Origin: Rhodospirillales bacterium
GTDB lineage: Bacteria > Pseudomonadota > Alphaproteobacteria > Acetobacterales > Acetobacteraceae
Direction: 5' to 3'
Assembly (NCBI GenBank): GCA_028870815.1
Contig: JAGWOU010000168.1
Location: 1-5,411, forward strand
DNA length: 5,411 nucleotides
A model generated the notes under the pieces. The model saw only the letters and a list, made by a program, of their open reading frames with translations. It did not search any database and was not told where the DNA came from. The translations under genes and the position numbers were made by a program. Positions 1 through 5,411 of the stretch are shown one piece after another (position 1 is the first letter of the stretch; each line of letters starts with the position of its first letter).

Positions 1-72
1 TGTATCGGGAAATTCAGTAAATAACCCCAGGCAACAATTACCCCGCCTCTCTCCTGAAAATCCTGCCGCACC

Positions 73-101
73 TTGCCTAAATCGCAATCCCCGCGCATAG
101 G
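73..101 (+). promoter_or_regulatory. Candidate sigma70-type promoter for fdxA (weak)
   Basis: A TTGCCT hexamer (73-78) lies 17 bases before CATAGG (96-101). They match TTGACA and TATAAT at four and three positions. The placement about 40 bases before the fdxA start is reasonable, and no better pair was seen in 1-140. The -10 element is poor, so this is only a candidate. The rest of 1-140 shows no convincing gene. Confidence 0.3.
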
Positions 102-140
102 GAACCGGAAATTTTTACGCGAGTCTTTCAGGAGTGCCGA

Positions 141-473
141 ATGACCTACGTGGTCACCGAGAACTGCATCAAGTGCAAATTCATGGATTGTGTGGAAGTC
201 TGCCCGGTCGATTGCTTCTATGTCGGCGAGAATTTCCTGGTGATCAGCCCGGATGAATGCATCGATTGCGGCGTGTGCGAGCCGGAATGCCCGGCTGAGG
301 CGATTCTGCCCGACAGCGACGACCGCGCCACCGCTTGGCTGGAGCGCAACCGCGAGCTTTCCAAATCCTGGCCGAACATCACCCGCAAGGGCACCCCGCC
401 CGCCGATGCGAATGACTGGAAGGATAAGCCCGGCAAGGAGGCTCTGCTCTCCATGGAGCCCGGCAAACCGTAA
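141..473 (+). CDS. fdxA: 7Fe ferredoxin FdxA ([3Fe-4S][4Fe-4S], AvFdI type)
   Basis: This is a soluble cytoplasmic low-potential electron carrier of 110 residues, the usual length for the family. The cysteine pattern fits Azotobacter ferredoxin I shifted by one residue: Cys9, Cys17 and Cys50 would bind the 3Fe-4S cluster; Cys21, Cys40, Cys43 and Cys46 the 4Fe-4S cluster; Cys12 and Cys25 would be the extra non-ligand cysteines. The two cluster motifs are CxxCxxxxCxxxCPxxC (9-25) and CxxCxxCxxxCP (40-51). The tail from about 55 on, with [16 protein letters not shown], is the conserved C-terminal extension of this subfamily. The ATG is preceded by AGGAG (130-134) with six bases of spacing. It lies upstream of the CarD-type gene on the same strand, separated by 129 bases. 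To my knowledge fdxA next to carD is a recurring alphaproteobacterial arrangement. The redox partner is not evident from the window. Confidence 0.95.
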   Translation: MTYVVTENCIKCKFMDCVEVCPVDCFYVGENFLVISPDECIDCGVCEPECPAEAILPDSDDRATAWLERNRELSKSWPNITRKGTPPADANDWKDKPGKEALLSMEPGKP

Positions 474-479
474 CTAGCC

Positions 480-500
480 GCCGCCTGCGTGACGGGCGGC
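480..500 (+). other. GC-rich hairpin between fdxA and the CarD gene
   Basis: GCCGCC (480-485) pairs with GGCGGC (495-500) around a nine-base loop, starting six bases after the fdxA stop codon. There is no T-run after it (CAAAATTG follows), so it is not a standard intrinsic terminator. It could stabilise the fdxA 3' end or weakly attenuate readthrough. The remaining intergenic bases up to 593 show no convincing promoter hexamers. Confidence 0.35.
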
Positions 501-593
501 CAAAATTGTGCTACGATCTTTTGAAGCAGCCGGGTGCGGGTAACCGCGCCCGGCCCTTATTGTTAATGCGGCACGGCCTGCGTGCCGCTCAAC

Positions 594-597
594 GGAG
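594..597 (+). promoter_or_regulatory. Ribosome binding site fixing the CarD gene start at 603
   Basis: GGAG lies five bases before ATG at 603. An in-frame GTG at 582 would add seven residues, but it would put this Shine-Dalgarno sequence inside the coding region and has no comparable motif upstream. The ATG is therefore preferred. Confidence 0.7.
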
Positions 598-602
598 TGG
601 TG

Positions 603-1283
603 ATGACGGAAAAGCAGAAGAGCGGTACTTCCAAGAAGGCCGCGAAACCCGAGCCGGAAGCTACCTTGCCGAAAACGCCCGCCGCCGAAGCCCCTAAAGC
701 ATCACAGAAGGAAGAGCCGCCCGCCCCGGTGATGCATGGCGGGATTCCCGCCGGCCCCATCCGCCCGCTGGCCCCGCCGCGCGCACCCGCGAAGGCGGAA
801 ATCTTCAAGGAAGGCGATTATGTGGTCTACCCCACCCACGGCGTGGGCAAGGTGGACCGGATCGCAGTGGAGGAGATCGCGGGGCACAAGCTGGAGCTGA
901 TCTGCATCACCTTCGATGAAAACCGCATGACCCTGCGCGTGCCTACCAACAAGGCCCGCACCGCCGGTCTGCGCAAGCTCACCTCCAAGAAGAGCTTCGA
1001 CGAGGTGCTGGCCGTACTGAAGGGCCGGGCGCGCATCAAACGCACCATGTGGTCCCGCCGCGCGCAGGAATATGAGGCGAAGATCAATTCCGGCGACCCC
1101 TCCGCCATTGCTGAAGTGGTGCGCGACCTGCATCGCAACGCCGGTCAGCCTGACCAGTCCTTCTCCGAACGGCAGATATATGAATCCGCCCTGGACCGCC
1201 TGGCCGCCGAATACGCGGCGCTGGAACAGGTGGATAAGCCCACCGCCGTCGAAAAGCTGCTCACGCATCTGAAGTCTGAATAA
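603..1283 (+). CDS. CarD/CdnL-family RNA polymerase-binding transcriptional regulator
   Basis: The product has 226 residues from the ATG chosen here. Residues 1 to about 65 are a low-complexity Lys/Ala/Pro/Glu-rich, probably disordered extension. Residues about 67-125 are the CarD_CdnL_TRCF RNA polymerase-interacting Tudor-like domain, starting at FKEGDYVVYPTHGVGKV with a typical turn and beta-strand pattern. Residues about 130-226 form the helical C-terminal domain that contacts promoter DNA. Trp150, in MWSRRAQEY, lies where the family has the tryptophan that wedges at the upstream edge of the -10 region, and the GD..AIAEVVRDLHRN and SERQIYESALDRLAAEYA blocks are family signatures. CarD/CdnL proteins bind the RNA polymerase beta subunit and stabilise open complexes, notably at rRNA promoters; this role is known from the family, not shown here. 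The extension makes the protein longer than many CdnL proteins, which are about 160-170 residues. It follows fdxA and ends at a strong terminator. Confidence 0.93.
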   Translation: MTEKQKSGTSKKAAKPEPEATLPKTPAAEAPKASQKEEPPAPVMHGGIPAGPIRPLAPPRAPAKAEIFKEGDYVVYPTHGVGKVDRIAVEEIAGHKLELICITFDENRMTLRVPTNKARTAGLRKLTSKKSFDEVLAVLKGRARIKRTMWSRRAQEYEAKINSGDPSAIAEVVRDLHRNAGQPDQSFSERQIYESALDRLAAEYAALEQVDKPTAVEKLLTHLKSE

Positions 1284-1284
1284 G

Positions 1285-1312
1285 AAAAGGGGGCCGTAAG
1301 GCCCCCTTTTTT
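1285..1312. terminator. Bidirectional intrinsic terminator between the converging CarD gene and tldD
   Basis: A perfect stem pairs AAAAGGGGGCC (1285-1295) with GGCCCCCTTTT (1300-1310) around a GTAA tetraloop (1296-1299). On the plus strand the arm runs into a six-T tract (1307-1312) starting two bases after the CarD stop codon. On the minus strand the same stem is followed by TTTTCTTATT. The minus-strand TAA of tldD (1313-1311) overlaps the end of the T-run, so the 27 bases between the two stop codons hold little but the shared terminator. Confidence 0.93.
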
Positions 1313-2747
1313 ATGCCGCCGTGCCGCCGATGGTGAGGCCGGAGAGCTTAATGGTAGGCTGACCCACGCCCACGGGCACGCCCTGGCCGTTTTTGCCGCA
1401 GGTGCCGATGCCGGGGTCCAGCGCCGGGTCGTTGCCGATCATTTCCACCTTGGTCAGCGCGTCCGGCCCGTTGCCGATGAGGGTGGCGCCCTTCACCGGG
1501 GCGGTGATCTTGCCGTTTTCGATCAGGTAAGCCTCGGAGGCGGAGAAGACGAATTTGCCGGAGGTGATATCCACCTGCCCGCCGCCGAAATTCACCGCAT
1601 AGAGGCCGCGCTTCACGGAGGCAATCATGTCCTCCTTCTTGTCCTGCCCGCCGAGCATGATGGTGTTGGTCATGCGCGGCATGGGGGCGTGGGCGTAGCT
1701 CTGGCGGCGGCCATTGCCGGTGGCGCGCATGTTCATCAGGCGAGCATTCTGCCGGTCCTGGATGAAGCCGGTGAGGATGCCATCCTCGATCAGCGTCGTG
1801 CGGCTGGTGGGGGTGCCTTCATCGTCGATGGTCAGCGAGCCGCGGCGGCCCGGGATGGTGCCGTCATCCACCACCGTGACGCCCTTGGAAGCGATGCGGC
1901 TGCCCATCAGCCCGGCGAAGGCGCTGGTCTGCTTGCGGTTGAAATCGCCCTCCAGTCCATGGCCGATGGCCTCGTGCAGCAATATGCCGGGCCAACCGGG
2001 GCCGAGCACCACTTCCATCTCGCCCGCCGGGGCGGCAACGGCGCTCAGGTTCACCTCTGCCTGGCGGATGGCCTCACGCACAGCGTTCTGCCAGAAATCC
2101 GGTTCGATATAGGCGCCGTAGCCGGAGCGCCCGCCGGCGCCGTGGCTGCCGGATTCGCGCTTGCCGTTTTCCTCCAGCACCACGGAGATGTTGAGGCGCA
2201 CCAGCGGGCGGATATCCGCCACACGGGCGCCGCCGGCGCGGATGATCTCGATCACCTGCCATTCCCCGGCGATGCTGGCCATCACCTGCACCACACGCGG
2301 GTCGGCCGCGCGGGCAAAATCGTCGATTTGCTTGAGGAGGGCGGCGCGGTCCGCGAAGGGGGCTTCGCCCAGCGGGTTCACGCCCTCGTATAGCGGGGCA
2401 TTGGCGGGGGCGGGATCGGCGGCGGAAACACTATGCTCCATGGCCTTGGCAGCACGGATGGTTTCCGCCGCCCGCGCCAGCGCCGGGGCGGAAAGGTCTC
2501 CTGCATGGGCGAAATAAGCCGCCTCTCCCAACACGGCGCGCAGGCCGAAGCCCCTTCGTGTGTCGAACGACGCGGCGCGGATGCGGCCATCGTCCAGCGA
2601 GATGGACTCCGACTCCCGGTATTCCAGAAACAATTCGCCATCGTCAGTGCCGTCCAACGCCGTGGCGATATGCTTATGCGCGGCGTCCAGATCCAACCCC
2701 TGGGGGCCGTGGAACAGCTCGTCTGCCTTGTTCAGCGCGTCACTCAT
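1311..2747 (-). CDS. tldD: TldD metalloprotease (TldD/PmbA family, U62)
   Basis: This 478-residue protein is the normal length for TldD, the zinc-dependent catalytic subunit of the cytoplasmic TldD/TldE (PmbA) protease. The E. coli complex removes the leader from microcin B17 and degrades the antitoxin CcdA; the usual substrate in other bacteria is unclear. The zinc-binding HExxxH motif is His258-Glu259 to His263, in LLHEAIGHGLEGDF. Cys450, in GIGTCGKNGQGVPVG, lies where TldD supplies the third zinc ligand. The N-terminal half (about 1-230) is the substrate-channel domain, and the C-terminal Gly-rich region (about 290-478) builds the family beta fold. No signal peptide or membrane segment is visible. 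The ATG at 2747 lies 12 bases after the stop of the upstream COX15-like gene, so the two are almost certainly cotranscribed. The partner tldE/pmbA is not in the window. The gene ends in the bidirectional terminator. Confidence 0.95.
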   Translation of the reverse strand: MSDALNKADELFHGPQGLDLDAAHKHIATALDGTDDGELFLEYRESESISLDDGRIRAASFDTRRGFGLRAVLGEAAYFAHAGDLSAPALARAAETIRAAKAMEHSVSAADPAPANAPLYEGVNPLGEAPFADRAALLKQIDDFARAADPRVVQVMASIAGEWQVIEIIRAGGARVADIRPLVRLNISVVLEENGKRESGSHGAGGRSGYGAYIEPDFWQNAVREAIRQAEVNLSAVAAPAGEMEVVLGPGWPGILLHEAIGHGLEGDFNRKQTSAFAGLMGSRIASKGVTVVDDGTIPGRRGSLTIDDEGTPTSRTTLIEDGILTGFIQDRQNARLMNMRATGNGRRQSYAHAPMPRMTNTIMLGGQDKKEDMIASVKRGLYAVNFGGGQVDITSGKFVFSASEAYLIENGKITAPVKGATLIGNGPDALTKVEMIGNDPALDPGIGTCGKNGQGVPVGVGQPTIKLSGLTIGGTAA

Positions 2748-2756
2748 CTCAAAACA

Positions 2757-2762
2757 CTCCTA
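2757..2762 (-). promoter_or_regulatory. tldD ribosome binding site embedded in the upstream stop codon
   Basis: On the minus strand TAGGAG combines the TAG stop of the second COX15-like gene (2762-2760) with a GGAG Shine-Dalgarno (2760-2757), nine bases before the tldD ATG. This arrangement favours translational coupling and supports an operon. Confidence 0.65.
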
Positions 2763-3806
2763 TTCCGCCGGGGCGAAGGCTCGGGCGGGCGCCGCCACCG
2801 CGCCGCGCAGGCCATGGCGGGCACCGATGGCGGAGGCGAAGAGCAGCACGGCATTCAGCTCATGCACAAAACCGAGCTCGTTATTTCCCAGTACAAGTGT
2901 CGCCATGCCGAGCACATATTGCAACGCCACCAGCCCGCCCAACAGCAGAAATAAATCTCGCGTGGCGGGCGGCAGCTTCATGCGCAACCCTATCACGGCG
3001 GTGGTGATGGCCGTGAGCGCGGTGATGGTGGCCAGCAGCCGGTGGCAAAACTGCACCGTGCCCTTGTTGGTGATGAAATTCATCCAAACCGGCGCCTGAC
3101 CGAACATGTCCGGCGGCAGCAAATGGCCATCCATGGATGGGAAGGTGTTGAACACCTTCAGCGCGCCAGATGTGGCGACCAGCGCGCCAAACCCCATTGT
3201 CACCCAGATCAGCGCCACCGTGGCGGTGGAAAGGGCGCGCAGTGTAACAGCGCCCTCGATCCGCGCGGGCTCAGGAGTGCGCAGGCTCAGGCCCGTCCAG
3301 AGCAGCAGCAGGAGAATCGCCATGGCGGAAAGCAGATGCGGGGCCGCCCATTCCGGCGGCGGCGAGAGCACGCCGGGGTAAAGCCCGGTCTGCACCATGT
3401 ACCAGCCATAGGTGGCCTGACCCGCGCCGAGCAGAAAAATGAAACCCAGCCACAGCGCCAGCCTGCGCTGGATGCGGCCTTTCAGCAGAAACACCACGAA
3501 GGGGATGAGAAAGACCAAAGCCATCAGCCGGCCCCAGCAACGGTCCAGAAACATCGGCCAGAACAGGGCCTTGTACTGGGCCATGTTGATCGGGTGGGCT
3601 TGATACTGCGCCGTGCGCTGGAACAACCCGTAGAGAGAATTCCAATCCGCTGCGTTCATGGGCGGGATAAAGCCGGTAAACGGCCGCCAGACCTGAATGC
3701 TGAACCCCGCGCCAATGGTGCGGGCATGGCCGCCGCCGACCACCATGCCGAAGACCATGAAGGCCAGCAGCAGGAGCCAGTTTCCGACGGCCTTATCCTT
3801 GGTCAT
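2760..3806 (-). CDS. COX15/CtaA-family protein, divergent second copy lacking the ExxH site
   Basis: This 348-residue integral inner-membrane protein has about eight predicted helices (roughly 8-27, 90-108, 115-137, 155-175, 192-213, 250-274, 284-306, 311-330) in the two four-helix bundles of heme A synthase, which oxidises the C8 methyl of heme O. Family signatures present are WGRLMALVFLIPFV, NTFPSMDG (220-227), VQFCHR with His255, and VHELNAVLL with His315; His157 matches the fourth-helix histidine. In the first bundle, where heme A synthases have ExxH (essential Glu and a heme-ligand His), this protein reads FWPMFLDR: Met85 and Asp88 replace both. The TRxxxSGLSI loop is also altered to ARTIGAGFSI. 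It is probably not a self-sufficient heme A synthase and may be an accessory partner of the upstream copy. The start overlaps the upstream stop as ATGA with only a weak Shine-Dalgarno (GGGGTG, 3822-3817), so translation is likely coupled. Confidence 0.85.
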   Translation of the reverse strand: MTKDKAVGNWLLLLAFMVFGMVVGGGHARTIGAGFSIQVWRPFTGFIPPMNAADWNSLYGLFQRTAQYQAHPINMAQYKALFWPMFLDRCWGRLMALVFLIPFVVFLLKGRIQRRLALWLGFIFLLGAGQATYGWYMVQTGLYPGVLSPPPEWAAPHLLSAMAILLLLLWTGLSLRTPEPARIEGAVTLRALSTATVALIWVTMGFGALVATSGALKVFNTFPSMDGHLLPPDMFGQAPVWMNFITNKGTVQFCHRLLATITALTAITTAVIGLRMKLPPATRDLFLLLGGLVALQYVLGMATLVLGNNELGFVHELNAVLLFASAIGARHGLRGAVAAPARAFAPAE

Positions 3807-4882
3807 TTGCGCGTGGCACCCCGCAGGCGATGGATGAGCAGCAGCATCGAACCCATCAACAGCACGGCATTCATCTGATGCACCACGCCAAGATCAATCT
3901 TGCCGGAAACCAGTGCGGTAACCCCCAGCACGAACTGCAAAATCACCAACCCACCCGCCAGCAAGGCGGCATCACGCACCGGGGCCGGGGCGTCACCGCG
4001 CAAGGCGCGCACCGTGATCGTCAGAATGGCGAGCGAGGCCAGCACAGCGAGAGTCTGATGGTCGAAAATCACCGTGGCGGGGTTGGAAAACATGCCGCTG
4101 GGCCAATTGGCGGGGGGCTGACCGGTGCCGATCTGCTTGGCCATGGAAAAATCCGCGATGCCATGGATGCCGGAGACGATGGTGCCGCCCAGCATGGCCA
4201 GCAGCAGCATCACGAAGGAGCCGATGGTATGGCCGCGCAGGCCCTTCAATCCGGCATAACGCGCGGGCTCGGGCGCGGTGACGGTAAAGGCGATCCATAG
4301 CACCGCGCTGAACAGGAACATGGCGCCAAAGAAATGCAGCGAAAGCCAGCCAGGAGCAACGGCGGTGGAATCCGGGTCGAAGCCCGAGGAGACCATGAGC
4401 CAGCCGATGAGCCCTTGCAGCCCGCCCAGGAAAAACAGCAACACCAGCCAAGGGATGAGGCGTTTCTCTATGCGGCCGGTAATGGCAAAAATAACCAGCG
4501 GCACCAGCAGCACCACGCCCATCAGCCGCCCCCAGAGCCGGTGAAAATATTCCGGCCAGAACAATTGCTGGAACCCGTGCATGCCCATGCCGGGATGCAA
4601 AATCTGATATTGCGGGATGGTCTTATACAGCGCGAACAGCTTGGCCCAGGCGCTCTGGCTCATCGGTGGCAGTACGCCGATAATCGGCTCCCAGCGCATG
4701 ATCGAGAGGCCAGAGCCGGAATCCCGCGTATAGCCGCCAATACCCACCATCACCCAGATCATAAAGGCGAGCAGGAACAGCCATCCGGCGACCAGCCTGC
4801 GGTTGGCGGGGCTGGCGGCACCGCTTGCGGGGCGCACTGCGTTGAAACTCCGGCTTGCCTGGCTCGTGGATTGGCTGGGCAC
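3803..4882 (-). CDS. ctaA: COX15/CtaA-family heme A synthase, first copy
   Basis: This 359-residue inner-membrane protein is predicted to convert heme O to heme A for aa3-type cytochrome oxidase. A 28-residue polar tail precedes eight helices (roughly 30-50, 113-134, 143-163, 180-203, 217-238, 268-292, 304-326, 330-352). All four expected heme-ligand histidines are seen: His114 in the ExxH motif (Glu111 to His114 in FWPEYFHRLWGRLMG), His183 (LSLHFF), His275 (VIFDHQ) and His335 (VVHQMNAVLL). The first-loop TRDSGSGLSI resembles the family TRLTESGLSI. In the second half the usual NTFPxMDG loop is absent: residues 243-252 read ADFSMAKQIG, and the Arg after the sixth-helix His is Gln276. The start is GTG at 4882, chosen because AGAGGAG (4896-4890) lies seven bases upstream; the next Met (41) falls inside the first helix. 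It heads a tight operon with the second copy and tldD. Whether this copy or an unseen one is the main synthase is not known. Confidence 0.88.
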   Translation of the reverse strand: MPSQSTSQASRSFNAVRPASGAASPANRRLVAGWLFLLAFMIWVMVGIGGYTRDSGSGLSIMRWEPIIGVLPPMSQSAWAKLFALYKTIPQYQILHPGMGMHGFQQLFWPEYFHRLWGRLMGVVLLVPLVIFAITGRIEKRLIPWLVLLFFLGGLQGLIGWLMVSSGFDPDSTAVAPGWLSLHFFGAMFLFSAVLWIAFTVTAPEPARYAGLKGLRGHTIGSFVMLLLAMLGGTIVSGIHGIADFSMAKQIGTGQPPANWPSGMFSNPATVIFDHQTLAVLASLAILTITVRALRGDAPAPVRDAALLAGGLVILQFVLGVTALVSGKIDLGVVHQMNAVLLMGSMLLLIHRLRGATRK

Positions 4883-4889
4883 GGGTGGG

Positions 4890-4896
4890 CTCCTCT
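4890..4896 (-). promoter_or_regulatory. Strong Shine-Dalgarno fixing the GTG start of the first COX15 gene
   Basis: On the minus strand AGAGGAG is followed by seven bases and GTG at 4882. No in-frame ATG with a comparable site exists before the first membrane helix, so the GTG start is preferred. Confidence 0.75.
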
Positions 4897-4910
4897 AAGC
4901 TTTTACCTCG

Positions 4911-4926
4911 GGGGGCTTACGCCCCC
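4911..4926 (-). other. GC hairpin between the deaminase gene and the COX15 operon
   Basis: On the minus strand GGGGGC-GTAA-GCCCCC makes a six-base-pair stem with a GTAA loop, 33 bases past the deaminase stop. The stem core and loop match those of the terminator at 1285-1312, but AGGTAAAAG follows instead of a T-run. It may be a weak or factor-assisted terminator, a 3'-end stabiliser, or an attenuator ahead of the COX15 operon. No clear promoter for that operon was found in the 76-base gap. Confidence 0.4.
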
Positions 4927-4958
4927 ACGGCCAAAATCGCCAGAGCCCGGGCCGAATA

Positions 4959-5411
4959 TCAGTATGGCGTGCGGGATTCCAGCTTCAGCCAGTCCTGGTA
5001 AGATGCCCGCGCTTCCTCAAGATATTCCGTGAGCTGTATCGCCGGGGTGGCACGCTCAGCCGGGGGCTTTTCAAGCTGGCGGTAGAATTCCTGGTCGTCG
5101 AAGCCGATCTTCTCGGCATCCTCCGGCGCGCAGGCGTAATACACCTTGCCAATCCGCGCCCAGAAAATCGCGGACATGCACATCGGGCAAGGCAAACCAT
5201 TGACATAAATCTCGCAGCCGGAGAGATCGAAGCGCCCCTCCTTGCGTGCCGCGTCGCGAATGGCTGTCACCTCCGCATGGGCCGTCGGGTCAACAGCGGA
5301 AAGCACGCGGTTATGGCCCTCGCCGACAATCTTCCCGTCTCGCACAATCACGGCGCCAAACGGCCCGCCATGGCCGCCCGCCATACCCTCGCGCGCCAGC
5401 CCGATGGCGCG
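4959..5411 (-). CDS. Guanine deaminase-like nucleoside deaminase, 5' end cut by window edge
   Basis: This is a zinc-dependent cytidine-deaminase-fold enzyme, most like bacterial guanine deaminase GuaD, which turns guanine into xanthine plus ammonia in purine salvage or catabolism. The reading frame is open to the window edge. The nine codons before the first in-window ATG (5384) read RAIGLAREG, typical of the family's first helix, so the true start lies beyond 5411. Counting from that Met, the zinc and catalytic motif is PTAHAEVTAIR (His36, Glu38) and the second zinc motif is PCPMC (Cys66, Cys69). SAIFWARIGKVYYA, then GFDDQEFYRQLEKPPAERATP, and a C-terminal Tyr match the layout of B. subtilis GuaD, whose final Tyr closes the active site. 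The residue before PCPMC is Leu (NGLPCPMC), where GuaD and TadA usually have Glu. Specificity for guanine over guanosine or another base is inferred from resemblance only. The gene precedes the COX15 operon by 76 bases; readthrough is possible. Confidence 0.8.
   Translation of the reverse strand, partial: RAIGLAREGMAGGHGGPFGAVIVRDGKIVGEGHNRVLSAVDPTAHAEVTAIRDAARKEGRFDLSGCEIYVNGLPCPMCMSAIFWARIGKVYYACAPEDAEKIGFDDQEFYRQLEKPPAERATPAIQLTEYLEEARASYQDWLKLESRTPY

Noticed and set aside
1..24. Short open end reading to a TAA at 22-24, possibly the tail of an upstream gene
   Set aside because: Only seven codons are visible and they carry no recognisable motif. Two of the three plus-strand frames stop within the first 24 bases, so a gene tail cannot be assigned.
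582..602. Alternative GTG start adding seven residues to the CarD-type protein
   Set aside because: The GGAG Shine-Dalgarno at 594-597 would fall inside the coding sequence, and ATG 603 is ideally spaced from it. The extra residues show no family similarity.
702..1268. Minus-strand open frame opposite the CarD gene
   Set aside because: It is complementary to clear CarD domains and shows no protein signature of its own.
1689..2393. Long plus-strand open frame inside tldD
   Set aside because: It is antisense to a well-conserved TldD, has His/Ala/Gly-rich composition typical of high-GC shadow frames and no recognisable domain.
3042..3878. Long plus-strand open frame across the two COX15 genes
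   Set aside because: It is a shadow of the minus-strand membrane proteins, with a Gln/Arg/His-rich translation, no domain and no ribosome binding site that stands out.
141..4882. Idea that the fdxA ferredoxin is the dedicated electron donor of the heme A synthase pair
   Set aside because: Mitochondrial COX15 is thought to use a ferredoxin, but that is a 2Fe-2S type. Here the genes are on opposite strands, separated by a strong terminator, and fdxA pairs with carD. Proximity alone does not support the link.
4334..5032. Plus-strand open frame spanning the COX15 start region and the deaminase end
   Set aside because: It crosses two real genes and their intergenic hairpin, and its translation is low-complexity and unlike any family I recognise.

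Overview
The window reads as ordinary chromosomal DNA of a G+C-rich alphaproteobacterium. The best guess is Rhodospirillales/Acetobacteraceae-like, based on the AvFdI-type ferredoxin next to a CarD regulator with a long Ala/Pro/Lys-rich N-terminal extension, and on the proteobacterial COX15-type heme A synthase genes. This placement comes from protein character alone and was not tested by a search. There are no mobile elements, tRNAs, rRNAs, CRISPR arrays or signs of recent transfer.

Layout. Positions 1-140 are a leader without a recognisable gene and carry a weak candidate promoter. The plus strand then holds fdxA (141-473, 7Fe ferredoxin) and a CarD/CdnL-type RNA polymerase-binding regulator (603-1283). 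They end at a strong, perfectly symmetric hairpin (1285-1312). That hairpin also ends the converging minus-strand unit, so it is a shared bidirectional terminator. The minus-strand unit, read right to left, is a purine (probably guanine) deaminase whose 5' end lies outside the window (4959-5411), a 76-base gap with a hairpin, then a tight three-gene operon: a first COX15/CtaA heme A synthase (3803-4882), a second COX15/CtaA paralogue (2760-3806, ATGA overlap with the first) and tldD (1311-2747, 12 bases downstream).

How the genes fit together. The operon points to cytochrome oxidase cofactor maturation (heme O to heme A in the inner membrane) plus the catalytic half of the TldD/TldE protease. 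The ferredoxin and CarD genes are a separate, convergently transcribed unit of general physiology (electron transfer; promoter open-complex stabilisation, probably at rRNA-type promoters).

The most interesting feature is the tandem COX15 pair. Both proteins have the eight-helix layout, but they have lost different conserved elements. The upstream copy keeps the N-terminal ExxH site and all four heme-ligand histidines but lacks the NTFPxMDG loop in its second half. The downstream copy keeps NTFPxMDG and three of the histidines but has Met and Asp in place of the ExxH Glu and His. This suggests one catalytic and one accessory subunit, or a complementary heteromeric enzyme. That is inference. 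The rest of the window looks conventional.
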